From the NCBI RefSeq assembly GCF_013112245.1, contig NZ_WVRN01000001.1, positions 810,501 to 874,500 on the forward strand: 64,000 nucleotides of DNA. The letters run 5' to 3'. The DNA is from Ruegeria sp. HKCCD4315. GTDB taxonomy: Bacteria; Pseudomonadota; Alphaproteobacteria; Rhodobacterales; Rhodobacteraceae. Every line of letters starts with the position of its first letter. Positions within the stretch are counted from its first letter, which is position 1. Positions 8,791 to 18,378 of the stretch are shown one piece after another. The position numbers were made by a program, and so were the translations under genes. The notes under the pieces were generated by a model, which saw only the letters and a program-made list of their open reading frames with translations, was not told the DNA's origin and made no database searches.

Positions 8791-9772
8791 AGGCCCGGTT
8801 CTGATCGATCTTGAAGCGGATGAGCCCGCCGCTGATGTTGCGCAGGCCCCTCCGGTGCCAGATGTGGCGCAGCCTCAAGGGCAAGCGATGCAGAGCGCTG
8901 CGAGGCTCGCCGCCCGAAAACCATCCGCCTTGGCGCGTTGGTTTTGGGGGCTGGCCTTGGCCGTCATCGGCGCGGCAATCTCTGTTGCAGCTTGGGATTT
9001 TGCAACTTCACTAGTGGCGCGGACGCCAGTTCTGGGGTGGGTCGTAGTTGGCCTGCTGTCGGCATTGGTGCTGGTTGGATTGATCATTGCGATCCGCGAA
9101 TTGGCGGCTTTGGGGCGATTGTCGCGGGTCGACGGAATGCGCCGCGCGGCGGATACGGCCTTGGCGGATGCCGATCTGGCACAGGCCCGTGTTGTTACCA
9201 ATCGTCTGATCACCTTTTACAAAGGCCGGGAAGAGACCCGCTGGGGCCGCGACCGACTGGCAGAGCGTATGGGGGATCAATTTGATGCCTCGGCGTTGCT
9301 GAGCCTTGCCGAAGATGAGCTGCTGGCTCCGCTAGACGAAGCGGCCAGCCGAGAAGTTGAGGCTGCGGCCCGGCAGGTCGCAACCGTAACCGCCTTAGTC
9401 CCATTGGCCTTGGCAGATGTTGTGACAGCGCTGGCCGCGTCGCTTCGGATGATCCGCCGGATCGCGGAAATCTACGGCGGTCGGGCCGGTACGCTAGGCA
9501 GTTGGCGTTTGACCCGTGCCGTGTTTGTACATCTGGTCGCCACAGGCGCGGTGGCCGTCGGCGACGATCTGCTGGAGCCTGTTCTGGGCGGATCCGTTCT
9601 CAGCAAACTGTCTCGCCGGTTCGGAGAGGGGTTGGTCAACGGGGCGCTCAGCGCACGTGTGGGAGTGGCCGCGATGGAGGTGTGTCGCCCGCTGCCATTC
9701 TCTGAACGGCACAAACCGTCAACGCGCGGTATCATCAAACGCGCCTTGCAGGGCCTGTTTTCCAAGGGTTGA
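8783..9772 (+). CDS. YcjF-like membrane protein (TIGR01620/DUF697)
   Basis: 329 residues. A charged N-terminus is followed by two adjacent transmembrane helices (WFWGLALAVIGAAISVAAWDF and VVVGLLSALVLVGLIIAI, roughly residues 52-101, shown in part), then a helical C-terminal domain of DUF697 type (AATVTALVPLALADVVTALAAS and beyond, seen in part). This is the normal inner-membrane partner of YcjX. It overlaps the GNAT gene by 8 nt. Function is unknown; a role in envelope stress is only inferred from family context. Confidence 0.83.
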   Translation: MAKGPVLIDLEADEPAADVAQAPPVPDVAQPQGQAMQSAARLAARKPSALARWFWGLALAVIGAAISVAAWDFATSLVARTPVLGWVVVGLLSALVLVGLIIAIRELAALGRLSRVDGMRRAADTALADADLAQARVVTNRLITFYKGREETRWGRDRLAERMGDQFDASALLSLAEDELLAPLDEAASREVEAAARQVATVTALVPLALADVVTALAASLRMIRRIAEIYGGRAGTLGSWRLTRAVFVHLVATGAVAVGDDLLEPVLGGSVLSKLSRRFGEGLVNGALSARVGVAAMEVCRPLPFSERHKPSTRGIIKRALQGLFSKG

Positions 9773-9832
9773 TCCAAAGCAAAGCGTCATAGCCCACCCT
9801 TCGTCACACTAGGAGTGTCGGAGGAGCCAGCC

Positions 9833-10543
9833 ATGACGGATCACGGTCACAGCCCGCAGGAAATCGCCGAACGGATCAATGCACCGCCTGGTCGTGGTGT
9901 GTTGCGCGATGTTGTCTATGGCGGCATCGACGGTTCTGTTACCACCTTTGCCATCGTGGCAGGGGTCGCGGGGGCAGGGCTTTCCCCGTTTGTGATCGTT
10001 GCGTTGGGTTTGGCGAATGTGCTGGCTGACGGGTTTTCCATGGCTGCGGGCAATTACTCGGGCACCAAGGCGGAACTGGACAACATTCGGCGCATCCGTG
10101 CGGTCGAGGAACGCCACATAGCTTTGTATCCGGATGGCGAGCGGGAAGAGGTGCGCGAGATCCTTGCGCAAAAGGGGTTGTCGGGCGACGTTTTGACCGA
10201 AGCAACGGCCGAGATCACCTCGAGCCACGAAAACTGGATCAACCTGATGATCGAAGGAGAGTATGGCTTGGGCAGTGTTGACCCGCATCCGTTGAAGGCG
10301 GCGCTGGCCACATTCTTTGCCTTCCTGGTGGCAGGTATGATCCCCTTGCTGCCCTTTCTGGCTTCGGTTCCGAACGCATTTGCGATGTCGGCCTGGATGA
10401 CCATGGGAGTCTTTTTTGCGATCGGTGCGCTAAAAAGTCGTTGGTCTCTGTCCCCATGGTGGCGATCAGGGATAGAAACGCTGCTGATCGGAGGGTTGGC
10501 TGCGCTGATCGCGTATCTGGTCGGGTCTCTGTTCCATCCTTAA
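9833..10543 (+). CDS. VIT1/CCC1-family metal transporter
   Basis: 236 residues. The N-terminal block VVYGGIDGSVTTFAIVAG and ADGFSMAAGNYSGTKAE are the signatures of the VIT1/CCC1 family, and the C-terminus has two to three further membrane segments (AALATFFAFLVAGMIPLLPF, LIGGLAALIAYLVGSLF). The family moves Fe2+/Mn2+ across membranes. ATG 9833 is selected because GAGGAG (9821-9826) lies 6 nt upstream. It is a single gene between ycjF and an SDR-type gene, on the same strand, with intergenic gaps that allow a separate promoter. Confidence 0.87.
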   Translation: MTDHGHSPQEIAERINAPPGRGVLRDVVYGGIDGSVTTFAIVAGVAGAGLSPFVIVALGLANVLADGFSMAAGNYSGTKAELDNIRRIRAVEERHIALYPDGEREEVREILAQKGLSGDVLTEATAEITSSHENWINLMIEGEYGLGSVDPHPLKAALATFFAFLVAGMIPLLPFLASVPNAFAMSAWMTMGVFFAIGALKSRWSLSPWWRSGIETLLIGGLAALIAYLVGSLFHP

Positions 10544-10619
10544 TTGTCGCAGCGCGGCTGTGGCGGCTGGCCAATATTCCGCGCTTGGGTAGAGTGGCAA
10601 AAAACGGGTGCGAAAACCG

Positions 10620-11936
10620 ATGCCACGTCTCAAATTGTCTGACCAACGTGTATTGGTTCTGGGCGCTTACGGCTTCATTGGCGCGGCAGTCACGCGTGCG
10701 TTACAAGCCGAAGGTGCCTCGGTTCAAGGCGCGGTACGCGACCTTGTGCAAGGGGCACGGATCTTGCCGGGTGTTCCGCTCAAGCAGGCTGACATGCGCG
10801 ATCTTCTTCACACGCAAGACTGGCCGGATCTGTTAGAAAACGTCGATGTCGTCGTGAATTGCGCCGGTGCATTGCAGGATAATGCCGAAGACAATCTGGA
10901 AACCGTGCACCACACAGCGATCGCGGCCCTGGCCAACGCTTGCGCGGAACAGAAGATCAGTATTGTCCAGATTTCCGCCATCGGCGCGGAACCTGCGGCA
11001 AGCACGCATTTCCTGCGCACCAAAGCGGCCGGAGATCAGGCTCTGCGTGCGTCGGGCGTTCCGCTTTGGGTGCTGAAGCCCGGGCTTGTTATCGGACAGA
11101 CGGATTTTGGCGGCACAGCACTGCTGCGCATGTTGGCCGCTGTGCCTTGGGTTCAACCCTTGGCCTATCCCAATACGCCAGTGCAGTGCGTGGGGATGCC
11201 TGACCTTTGCGCCACGGTCGTCGATGCTATTGCGGGGGATTTGCCGCAAGGCACGTTTGACCTTGTCGAGGACAGCCCGCACAGCCTGTCGGACGTGGTG
11301 CGCCACACCCGGCAATGGCTAGGGTTTCCTGCGGCGCGTTTCTCAGTAAGTTTACCGCCGGTTATGACCAAAGCCGTTGCGGCGTTAGCCGATGGTTTGG
11401 CCTGGTTTGGCTGGCGATCACCTCTACGCAGCACGGCGATGACGGTCATGGCGGACGGCGTGATCGGAGATCCCGCGCCTTACAGGGCTGCCTCGGGGCG
11501 CGGGTTTTCACCTTTGCCCGACATCTACGCATCGCTTCCCTGTGCCCGGGAACACCGCCTTACTGCACGAATGACGCTGTTGATGCCGATGGTTGTTGCA
11601 ACGCTCAGCCTGTTTTGGGTTCTGTCGGGCCTGTTCGGGTTGTCGGGCCTGTCCAAAGCCTCGGGCGTACTGACAGGAGCCGGTTGGTCAGCGCCTGCAG
11701 CCATGGTCGCCGTCGTTTTCTGGTCTCTGGTCGACGTCGTGCTGGGGTTGGCCATCTTGTGGCGTAAATGGGCTGTGCGGGCCTGTTTGGCTCAGTTTGG
11801 CGTGGCCGTTATCTACATGGGTGCCGCCACAATCACTTCACCGGAATTGTGGACCGACCCGTTGGGCCCACTGGTGAAAATCCTGCCCGCGATGGTCTTA
11901 TCCCTTGTCGCGTTGCCCATGTTGGCAAGTCGATGA
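10620..11936 (+). CDS. SDR-family NAD(P)-binding protein fused to a DoxX-like membrane domain
   Basis: About 438 residues. The N-terminal 290 residues form an NmrA/extended-SDR Rossmann domain with VLVLGAYGFIGAAVTRALQ (G-x-x-G-x-x-G) near the start. The C-terminal 130 residues contain four hydrophobic helices of the DoxX-like type (TLSLFWVLSGLFGLSGLSK, VVFWSLVDVVLGLAILW and so on). This architecture suggests a membrane-anchored NAD(P)H-dependent protein, possibly acting on a quinone or lipid; the substrate is unknown. ATG 10620 is preferred, GTG 10608 is possible. The stop overlaps the next gene by ATGA. Confidence 0.8.
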   Translation: MPRLKLSDQRVLVLGAYGFIGAAVTRALQAEGASVQGAVRDLVQGARILPGVPLKQADMRDLLHTQDWPDLLENVDVVVNCAGALQDNAEDNLETVHHTAIAALANACAEQKISIVQISAIGAEPAASTHFLRTKAAGDQALRASGVPLWVLKPGLVIGQTDFGGTALLRMLAAVPWVQPLAYPNTPVQCVGMPDLCATVVDAIAGDLPQGTFDLVEDSPHSLSDVVRHTRQWLGFPAARFSVSLPPVMTKAVAALADGLAWFGWRSPLRSTAMTVMADGVIGDPAPYRAASGRGFSPLPDIYASLPCAREHRLTARMTLLMPMVVATLSLFWVLSGLFGLSGLSKASGVLTGAGWSAPAAMVAVVFWSLVDVVLGLAILWRKWAVRACLAQFGVAVIYMGAATITSPELWTDPLGPLVKILPAMVLSLVALPMLASR

Positions 11937-12415
11937 CGGACCCTGATCTGATCCTGCGCTGGTTGCACGTCATTGGCGCCTGTGTCCTGCTGGGGACCGG
12001 AGCAGGGATTGCCTTTTTCATGCTCATGGCACATCGCAGCAATGATCCGAAAATCATCGCGCATACTGCGGGTATCGTCGCGCTGGCCGACCTTTTGTTC
12101 ACGACAACAGCAGTCATCCTGCAACCCATTACTGGCACTCTGTTAGCTTGGCGTATTGGGTGGTCGTTAAGCGAAGGATGGATTGCATTGTCCCTGGTGC
12201 TTTACGTGCTGACCGGTCTTTTCTGGTTGCCGGTGATTTGGGTGCAACTTCGAATGCGGGATTATGCCAGAACAGCGGCAGAGCAGGGGTCGTCTTTGCC
12301 GCAAGACTATTACCGTTTGTTTCGGTTTTGGTTCGCGTGTGGCGTGCCTGCCTTTCTTGCGGTGTTGGTCATCCTGTGGTTGATGATCGCGCGCCCGGCG
12401 ATTTCTGTGTTTTAG
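11933..12415 (+). CDS. DUF2269 family integral membrane protein
   Basis: 160 residues with four transmembrane helices. The opening LRWLHVIGACVLLGTGAGIA and the central Asp/Thr-rich FTTTAVILQPITGTLLAW are characteristic of DUF2269, a family that looks like small cytochrome-type membrane proteins and carries conserved His residues. It starts inside the stop codon of the SDR-DoxX gene (ATGA at 11933), so the two are translated together and probably act together in the membrane. Biochemical role unknown. Confidence 0.8.
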   Translation: MTDPDLILRWLHVIGACVLLGTGAGIAFFMLMAHRSNDPKIIAHTAGIVALADLLFTTTAVILQPITGTLLAWRIGWSLSEGWIALSLVLYVLTGLFWLPVIWVQLRMRDYARTAAEQGSSLPQDYYRLFRFWFACGVPAFLAVLVILWLMIARPAISVF

Positions 12416-12494
12416 GAAGGTCTGCAGCTTTCCTGACTGTTATTGGCCATCGCCCCAAGATAGCCTTGCCGCGAGACTTAGATCGGAGATTGCT

Positions 12495-15200
12495 TTGGAA
12501 TCGCTACTTGTTCTTGTCGGCCTGATTGTTCTGGCAATCCCGGTCACGCTGGTCGCGCTGATGGTCGGACAAACCCGATTGCGCCGCCGAGTGGCAGAGC
12601 TGGAGGCGCGGATTTCGAATCTCTCGGCAGGTGACAACGTGGGTTCTGAAACCCACGAGGTAAAGGAGCCTGATCTACAGACAGACGTTGCAAAAGAAGC
12701 GCGCAGACCCGGCCCGTGGGCCGCGCCGAAACGGCAGAAAGAAGATACTCCTGTTGAAGAGGCGGAGGTGCCTTCTCCTGCCGTCGTATTCAATTCTGAC
12801 CGGTTTACCGAGCTGGGCGCTTGGTTACGCGAAAACTGGTTCTATGTGGTCTCAGCCTTGTCGCTGGCGTTGGCCGGGATTTTCCTTGTGCAATACGGTG
12901 TTGAAAACGGATTGCTGCCTCCGGCGGCCCGCGTATTCGCGGCACTTGGGTTCGGGGCACTTCTGATCGTTGCGGGTGAAGTTCTGCGCCGGAAGTTCGG
13001 AGATGATGAGGATGCGTCCACAGCCTATTTGCCTTCCGTCTTTTCCGGGGCCGGGCTTGTTACCCTTTTCGGGGCAATTCTGGCCGCGCGCCAATTGTAC
13101 AACCTGATTGGTGCCGAAGCGGCGCTGGCAGGGATGGTTGCCGTCGCTCTGATTGGTCTTGTACTGGGTTGGTTTCATGGCCCCTTGTTGGCGGCGGTCG
13201 GATTGGTCGGAGCATTCGCGGCCCCCTTCATGGTCGGTGGTTCGTCCGAGGATCCTTCGTGGCTTTATGCCTATTTCCTGCTGGTTGCCGTTTTGGGGCT
13301 TGGTATCGACACGGTTCGGCGTTGGGCGTGGGTGTCTGTTCTGACCGTGTTTGGGGCCTATTCGGCGAACCTGCTGCTGGTGGCAGGCGCGCCGAACACA
13401 GAACCGAGTTATCTGGTCGCTGCTTTGATACTGGCGGTTTTGGTGATGGCTATTCCCGCGCGTCGCATATGGCCGGATCACGCGGGCCCCATGATCTCTC
13501 AAATGATCCGCCATCCAAAGTCCCACCCTTGGCCTGACTTTCCAACCAGACTGGCGGCAGGCGCCGTTGCAGTCAGTTCGGCGATCTTGTCCTGGCATTG
13601 GGCGGATTCGGCGGCAGAGTTCTGGCTGGGTGTCACCTTGTTGACCGTCCTTGTGCTGGCCCTGTTGCTTTGGGCCAAGGATGCGCCCGCGCTTCAGGAT
13701 TTGACCGTCCTGCCGGCGGTTGGGCTTGTATTCTATGTCTTGTCGCATGGGCTTGATCAGGGCGCGGTTCTTCGTGACTTTGCTGTCACTTATGCGGAAA
13801 CGGTTGAGGCCGACTATCCAATGGTCGTCACGGTGTTGGTCGCGTTGGGAGCTTTGATCTCAATCCTGATGGCATGGCGGTCTGCACAGGCAAGTCAGTT
13901 TCGCGCGATCTGGGCCGGAGGGGCCGCTCTGTTTGCCCCGGCAATGGCGATCGGGCTGGAGGTCGGCTGGCATCCAGCTTCTGTAATTGGCGCATACCCC
14001 TGGGCATTACACGCTGTGGCGCTGGCCGTCCTTATGGTGGTTCTTGCGGAACGTTTTGCCCGTGTCGACGGAGAGGATCGGATGCGTGCTGCGCTGGCCA
14101 CTTTGTCTGCGCTGTCTTGTCTGGTCTTTGCCTGCGTCATCGTGCTCAGCGCGGCGGCGCTGACGGTGGCGCTGGTGGCAAGCGTCGTGGTGGCGGCGGC
14201 TCTGGACCGCAGGTTCGCTTTGCCCCCGATGAGCTGGTTCATATGGGCCGGTGTCTTCACCGTCACCGTTCGACTGGTGCTTGATCCGGGGCTGGACTGG
14301 GCAAACACGGCTCCGGTGCCCGAGATGACATTGGTATACGGTGCGGCCACGATTGGCTTTGTCGTCGGCTGGTGGATGTTGCGCCCTTTGCAGCGCCCTG
14401 TGGCGTCGTTGTTGCTGGAGAGCGCTGCCTGGGCGACGGTGGGGATACTGCTGTCCCTGTTGTTGTTGCGCTGGCTTGAAGGGTTTGGCGAAGGTGGTGC
14501 CTATAGCAGCCACTGGGGGCTGGGGTTGTTGGCGGTTATCTGGCTGCTGCTGGCCTTTGCTCAGGTGCAGCGGTTCGAGCTGGGCGGAAAACTGAATTTT
14601 GTTCGCTATCTGCTCGCGGCATTTTTCGCCGCACATGGCGTGTTCCGGCTTGTCGAGTCGTTGGCCGAGCAAAACCCATTGGCAAACCAGTTCTCCGATC
14701 CGGTTTTGGGCCCGCCCGTTTTGAACACACTTGCCGTGGCCTACTTGTTGCCTGCCGTGGTCATCGGGTTTTCCGCACGTCGTATTCGGTCGATGCACTT
14801 GAAATTGCGGCTGGTCTGTTATGGCTTTGCCGGAGCGCTCGCCGCGTTTTGGCTGGCCCTGACGATCCGTCATTTCTGGAAGGGGGCCAAAGGAATGCAT
14901 GTCGGCAGTGGCGTCACCCAGCCCGAGCTTTATACCTATACCATGGCCCTGCTGTTGATGGGGGCTGCGCTGTTCTATCAGTCGCTGGCGCGCGGGTCCG
15001 ACCTGATGCGCAAGGCCGGGCTGCTGGTAATCGGGTTGGCTGTGGCCAAGGTCTTTCTGATCGACATCGCAGGACTGGGCGGGTTGATCCGGGTCTTCTC
15101 GCTGCTGGCGCTTGGCCTTGCGCTGGCTGGTCTGGCATGGCTGAACCGCTGGGCCAAACTGCGCCATTCGCCGCATGGGGCAGAACCTCTGGACCATTAG
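12495..15200 (+). CDS. DUF2339 large polytopic membrane protein
   Basis: 901 residues. A short N-terminal anchor (LLVLVGLIVLAIPVTLVAL) is followed by a small coiled coil (RLRRRVAELEARISNL), a charged linker to about residue 95, and then more than twenty hydrophobic helices. LRENWFYVVSALSLALAGIF followed by VEYG-type sequence begins the DUF2339 domain. Function is unknown; the fold suggests a membrane scaffold or transporter. The start is TTG 12495 with GGAGA about 5 nt upstream. It is followed by a small GC-rich hairpin and the ileS leader. Confidence 0.84.
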   Translation: MESLLVLVGLIVLAIPVTLVALMVGQTRLRRRVAELEARISNLSAGDNVGSETHEVKEPDLQTDVAKEARRPGPWAAPKRQKEDTPVEEAEVPSPAVVFNSDRFTELGAWLRENWFYVVSALSLALAGIFLVQYGVENGLLPPAARVFAALGFGALLIVAGEVLRRKFGDDEDASTAYLPSVFSGAGLVTLFGAILAARQLYNLIGAEAALAGMVAVALIGLVLGWFHGPLLAAVGLVGAFAAPFMVGGSSEDPSWLYAYFLLVAVLGLGIDTVRRWAWVSVLTVFGAYSANLLLVAGAPNTEPSYLVAALILAVLVMAIPARRIWPDHAGPMISQMIRHPKSHPWPDFPTRLAAGAVAVSSAILSWHWADSAAEFWLGVTLLTVLVLALLLWAKDAPALQDLTVLPAVGLVFYVLSHGLDQGAVLRDFAVTYAETVEADYPMVVTVLVALGALISILMAWRSAQASQFRAIWAGGAALFAPAMAIGLEVGWHPASVIGAYPWALHAVALAVLMVVLAERFARVDGEDRMRAALATLSALSCLVFACVIVLSAAALTVALVASVVVAAALDRRFALPPMSWFIWAGVFTVTVRLVLDPGLDWANTAPVPEMTLVYGAATIGFVVGWWMLRPLQRPVASLLLESAAWATVGILLSLLLLRWLEGFGEGGAYSSHWGLGLLAVIWLLLAFAQVQRFELGGKLNFVRYLLAAFFAAHGVFRLVESLAEQNPLANQFSDPVLGPPVLNTLAVAYLLPAVVIGFSARRIRSMHLKLRLVCYGFAGALAAFWLALTIRHFWKGAKGMHVGSGVTQPELYTYTMALLLMGAALFYQSLARGSDLMRKAGLLVIGLAVAKVFLIDIAGLGGLIRVFSLLALGLALAGLAWLNRWAKLRHSPHGAEPLDH

Positions 15201-15202
15201 GC

Positions 15203-15223
15203 GCGGGCGTCTTATAAGCCCGC
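15203..15223 (+). terminator. Short GC hairpin after the DUF2339 gene
   Basis: GCGGGC pairs with GCCCGC, and the loop contains the self-complementary CTTATAAG. It begins 3 nt after the stop at 15200. There is no following T-run, so it could be a factor-dependent terminator or a transcript-stabilising 3' hairpin. Confidence 0.35.
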
Positions 15224-15262
15224 CATGCATGACCGTTTGGCCATCATTATTCGAATTATATC

Positions 15263-15292
15263 CCCGGCGCTCTGACCCTCTGAGACGCCGGG
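15263..15292 (+). promoter_or_regulatory. Hairpin in the ileS 5' leader
   Basis: CCCGGCG (15263-15269) pairs perfectly with CGCCGGG (15286-15292) around a 16-nt loop that contains the direct repeat CTCTGA-CC-CTCTGA. It sits 71 nt before the ileS ATG. It does not look like a T-box (no stem I or antiterminator-type bulge is visible). A leader structure or the tail of an upstream terminator are both possible. Confidence 0.3.
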
Positions 15293-15363
15293 CAAAGGTG
15301 TTTGAGAACTCGCACCGACCGCTTCGATCCTAGTACGACCAGATCATCCAAAGGACGCCCCCA

Positions 15364-18300
15364 ATGTGCGCCGACACGATCCAGACACCTGATTACAAAG
15401 ACACGCTGAACCTGCCCAAAACCGACTTCCCCATGCGCGCTGGCCTGCCCAAGCGCGAACCCGCATGGCTGGAGCGCTGGGAAACCATCGGCGTCTATGA
15501 CCGCCTGCGCGAGAAACAAGGCCGCACACCCTTTACCCTGCACGATGGCCCTCCTTACGCGAACGGCCACCTGCATATCGGCCACGCGCTGAATAAGACC
15601 ATCAAGGACATGATCGTGCGCAGCCATCAGATGATGGGTTTTGACGCGCGTTACGTGCCCGGCTGGGACTGCCACGGCCTGCCGATCGAATGGAAGATCG
15701 AAGAACAATACCGCAAGAAGGGCAAGAACAAGGACGAGGTGAACATCGTCGATTTCCGTCAGGAATGCCGCAAGTTCGCCGAGGGCTGGATCGATATCCA
15801 GCGCGAAGAGTTCAAGCGCCTGGGCATCACCGGCAACTGGCCCGATCCCTACATCACCATGGACTATCACGCCGAGGCTGTGATCGCGGATGAGTTCATG
15901 AAGTTTCTGATGAACGGCACGCTTTATCAGGGCTCGAAACCCGTGATGTGGTCACCCATCGAAAAAACCGCTCTGGCCGAGGCCGAGGTCGAGTATCACG
16001 ACAAGGAAAGCTTCACCATCTGGGTGAAGTTCAAGGTTGTCGACCCAATTGGCGGAGATGGCCAACAGCTGGAAAATCGGGATTTGGTTGGCGCTTACGT
16101 TGTCATATGGACGACGACTCCATGGACCATGCCGTCGAACAAAGCTGTCGTTTACGGCAAAGACATTTCCTACGGTCTGTACGAAGTTACTGGCACACCG
16201 GATGAATGCTGGGCCAATGTGGGCGACAAGTTTTTGCTGGCGGATAATCTTGCCGCAGACGTTTTGGGTCGTGCTCGACTTAATGATGATCAATGGACCC
16301 GTGTCAGGGATGTTGACCCAAGTGTGATCACGGGGCTGACCCACCCGCTGGCCGGAGCCGAAGGCGGCAATGGCGAATGGGACGACATCCGCGATTTCCG
16401 CGCTGCTGAGTTCGTGACCGACACCGAAGGGACCGGCTTCGTTCACTGCGCGCCGTCGCACGGGATGGAAGAATTCGAGCTGTATCGTGACTTGGGGATG
16501 CTCGAGCAGGTCATCACTTATAACGTGATGGACGACGGTAGCTTCCGCGCTGATCTGCCGTTCTTTGGCGGCAAATACATCCTGTCCCGTAAGGGCGGCG
16601 AGGGCGACGCGAACAAAGCCGTCATCGATAAGCTGGTCGAGGTCGGCGGGCTGCTGGCGCGTGGCAAGATCAAGCACAGCTATCCGCATTCATGGCGCTC
16701 GAAGGCACCGATCATCTATCGTAACACGCCGCAGTGGTTTGCATCCGTCGACCGCAAGCTGGACGACGGCATGGGCGAGATGGGCGACACGATCCGCGAA
16801 CGCGCCCTGCGATCCATCGACGAACTGGTGAAATGGACGCCGCAGACCGGACGCAACCGCCTCTATTCGATGATCGAAGCCCGCCCGGACTGGGTTCTGT
16901 CCCGCCAGCGCGCCTGGGGTGTACCGCTGACCTGCTTTACCAAGAAGGGGGCCTTACCCACCGACGCGGATTACCTGCTGCGCAACGCAGGCCTCAACGC
17001 GCGCATCAAGGCTGCGTTCGAGAAAGACGGTGCAGACGTCTGGTACACCGACGGCTTCAAAGAAAGGATCCTCGACGGCATCGCCAACCCGGACGACTAC
17101 GATCAGGTGTTCGACGTGCTGGACGTGTGGTTCGACTCGGGCTCGACCCACGCCTTCGTTCTGCGTGACCGCGAGGACGGGACCGAGGACGGCATCGCAG
17201 ACGTCTACATGGAAGGCACCGACCAGCACCGCGGGTGGTTCCATTCGTCCATGCTGCAGGCCTGCGGCACCAAGGGCCGCGCGCCTTATCGGAACGTTGT
17301 CACCCACGGATTCACGCTGGACGCCAAAGGCAACAAAATGTCCAAATCGCTGGGCAACACGATTGTGCCGGAAGAAGTCGTCAAGCAATACGGCGCCGAT
17401 ATCCTGCGTCTGTGGGTGGCGCAGACCGACTATACCGCCGACCAGCGGATCGGGCCTGAGATCCTGAAAGGCACGGCCGACAGCTATCGTCGCCTGCGCA
17501 ATACCATGCGGTTCATGCTGGGCTCACTGGCTGATTTCACCGAAGCGGATCGGGTCGCGCCCGAGGATATGCCGCGTCTGGAACGCTGGGTACTCAGCCG
17601 TCTGGCCGAACTGGATGAGCAGGTGCGCAAGGGCTACGCGTCCTTCGACTTTCAGGGCGTGTTCAGCGCCGTGTTCACGTTCGCCACAGTTGATCTGTCG
17701 TCTTTCTACTTCGACGTCCGCAAGGATGCGCTGTACTGCGATGGCGACAGCCTGCGCCGTCGTGCGTCGCGCACTGTTCTGGACATTCTGTTCCACCGCC
17801 TGACAACCTGGTTGGCTCCGGTTCTGGTGTTCACCATGGAAGAGGTGTGGCTGGAACGCTTCCCGGGCGATGACAGCTCGGTCCATCTGGTGGATTTCCC
17901 GGACACACCTGCCGACTGGCGTCACGCCGAGTTGGAAGAGGCCGTAGCCAAAGCGCGTCGCGTTCGCCGCGCGGTGACCGCTGCGCTGGAAGTTCAGCGT
18001 CAGGACAAGGTCATCGGATCGAGCCTCGAAGCCGCGCCGATCGTGCATGTCGAAGATCAGGAGACCCGTGACCTGCTGGCAACCTTTGACGTAGATGATC
18101 TGTGCATCACTTCCGGATTGGCGGTTTCGGGTGATCCTGCCCCTGCCGAGGCGTTCCGCGTGCCTGAAATCGAAGGCGTTGCGGTGGTCTTTGAAAAAGC
18201 CGAAGGCGACAAGTGTCAGCGCTGCTGGAAAATCTTGCCAGACGTCGGACGCCACACGCATCCGGGTGTGTGCAGCCGCTGTAACGACGCGCTTGGTTAA
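15364..18300 (+). CDS. ileS: Isoleucine--tRNA ligase
   Basis: 978 residues. The class I signature HIGH is at residues 71-74 (PPYANGHLHIGH), KMSKS at 658-662 (GNKMSKSLGN), and the C-terminal zinc site CQRCW...CSRC ends the protein. The CP1 editing domain lies between. It charges tRNA-Ile in the cytoplasm. Residues about 240-325 (16081-16338) use clearly different codons from both flanks: 40 of 86 codons end in A/T there against 13 of 60 (15541-15720) and 13 of 54 (16339-16500) by hand count. It is followed directly by a strong terminator, so it forms the end of its unit. Confidence 0.97.
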   Translation: MCADTIQTPDYKDTLNLPKTDFPMRAGLPKREPAWLERWETIGVYDRLREKQGRTPFTLHDGPPYANGHLHIGHALNKTIKDMIVRSHQMMGFDARYVPGWDCHGLPIEWKIEEQYRKKGKNKDEVNIVDFRQECRKFAEGWIDIQREEFKRLGITGNWPDPYITMDYHAEAVIADEFMKFLMNGTLYQGSKPVMWSPIEKTALAEAEVEYHDKESFTIWVKFKVVDPIGGDGQQLENRDLVGAYVVIWTTTPWTMPSNKAVVYGKDISYGLYEVTGTPDECWANVGDKFLLADNLAADVLGRARLNDDQWTRVRDVDPSVITGLTHPLAGAEGGNGEWDDIRDFRAAEFVTDTEGTGFVHCAPSHGMEEFELYRDLGMLEQVITYNVMDDGSFRADLPFFGGKYILSRKGGEGDANKAVIDKLVEVGGLLARGKIKHSYPHSWRSKAPIIYRNTPQWFASVDRKLDDGMGEMGDTIRERALRSIDELVKWTPQTGRNRLYSMIEARPDWVLSRQRAWGVPLTCFTKKGALPTDADYLLRNAGLNARIKAAFEKDGADVWYTDGFKERILDGIANPDDYDQVFDVLDVWFDSGSTHAFVLRDREDGTEDGIADVYMEGTDQHRGWFHSSMLQACGTKGRAPYRNVVTHGFTLDAKGNKMSKSLGNTIVPEEVVKQYGADILRLWVAQTDYTADQRIGPEILKGTADSYRRLRNTMRFMLGSLADFTEADRVAPEDMPRLERWVLSRLAELDEQVRKGYASFDFQGVFSAVFTFATVDLSSFYFDVRKDALYCDGDSLRRRASRTVLDILFHRLTTWLAPVLVFTMEEVWLERFPGDDSSVHLVDFPDTPADWRHAELEEAVAKARRVRRAVTAALEVQRQDKVIGSSLEAAPIVHVEDQETRDLLATFDVDDLCITSGLAVSGDPAPAEAFRVPEIEGVAVVFEKAEGDKCQRCWKILPDVGRHTHPGVCSRCNDALG

Positions 18301-18305
18301 CACTT

Positions 18306-18336
18306 ACCCCCAGCCCATCGGCTGGGGGTTTTTCTT
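18306..18336 (+). terminator. Rho-independent terminator of ileS
   Basis: ACCCCCAGCC (18306-18315) pairs with GGCTGGGGGT (18320-18329) around a CATC loop and runs into TTTTTCTTT. It starts 6 nt after the ileS stop. Confidence 0.93.
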
Positions 18337-18378
18337 TCCCTGCTTGCAACAGCTTTGGTGATCTGAAACGCTGCGCCT

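Noticed and set aside
15212..15363. T-box riboswitch before ileS
   Set aside because: No T-box sequence, stem I or terminator/antiterminator pair is visible; T-boxes are also very rare in alphaproteobacteria.
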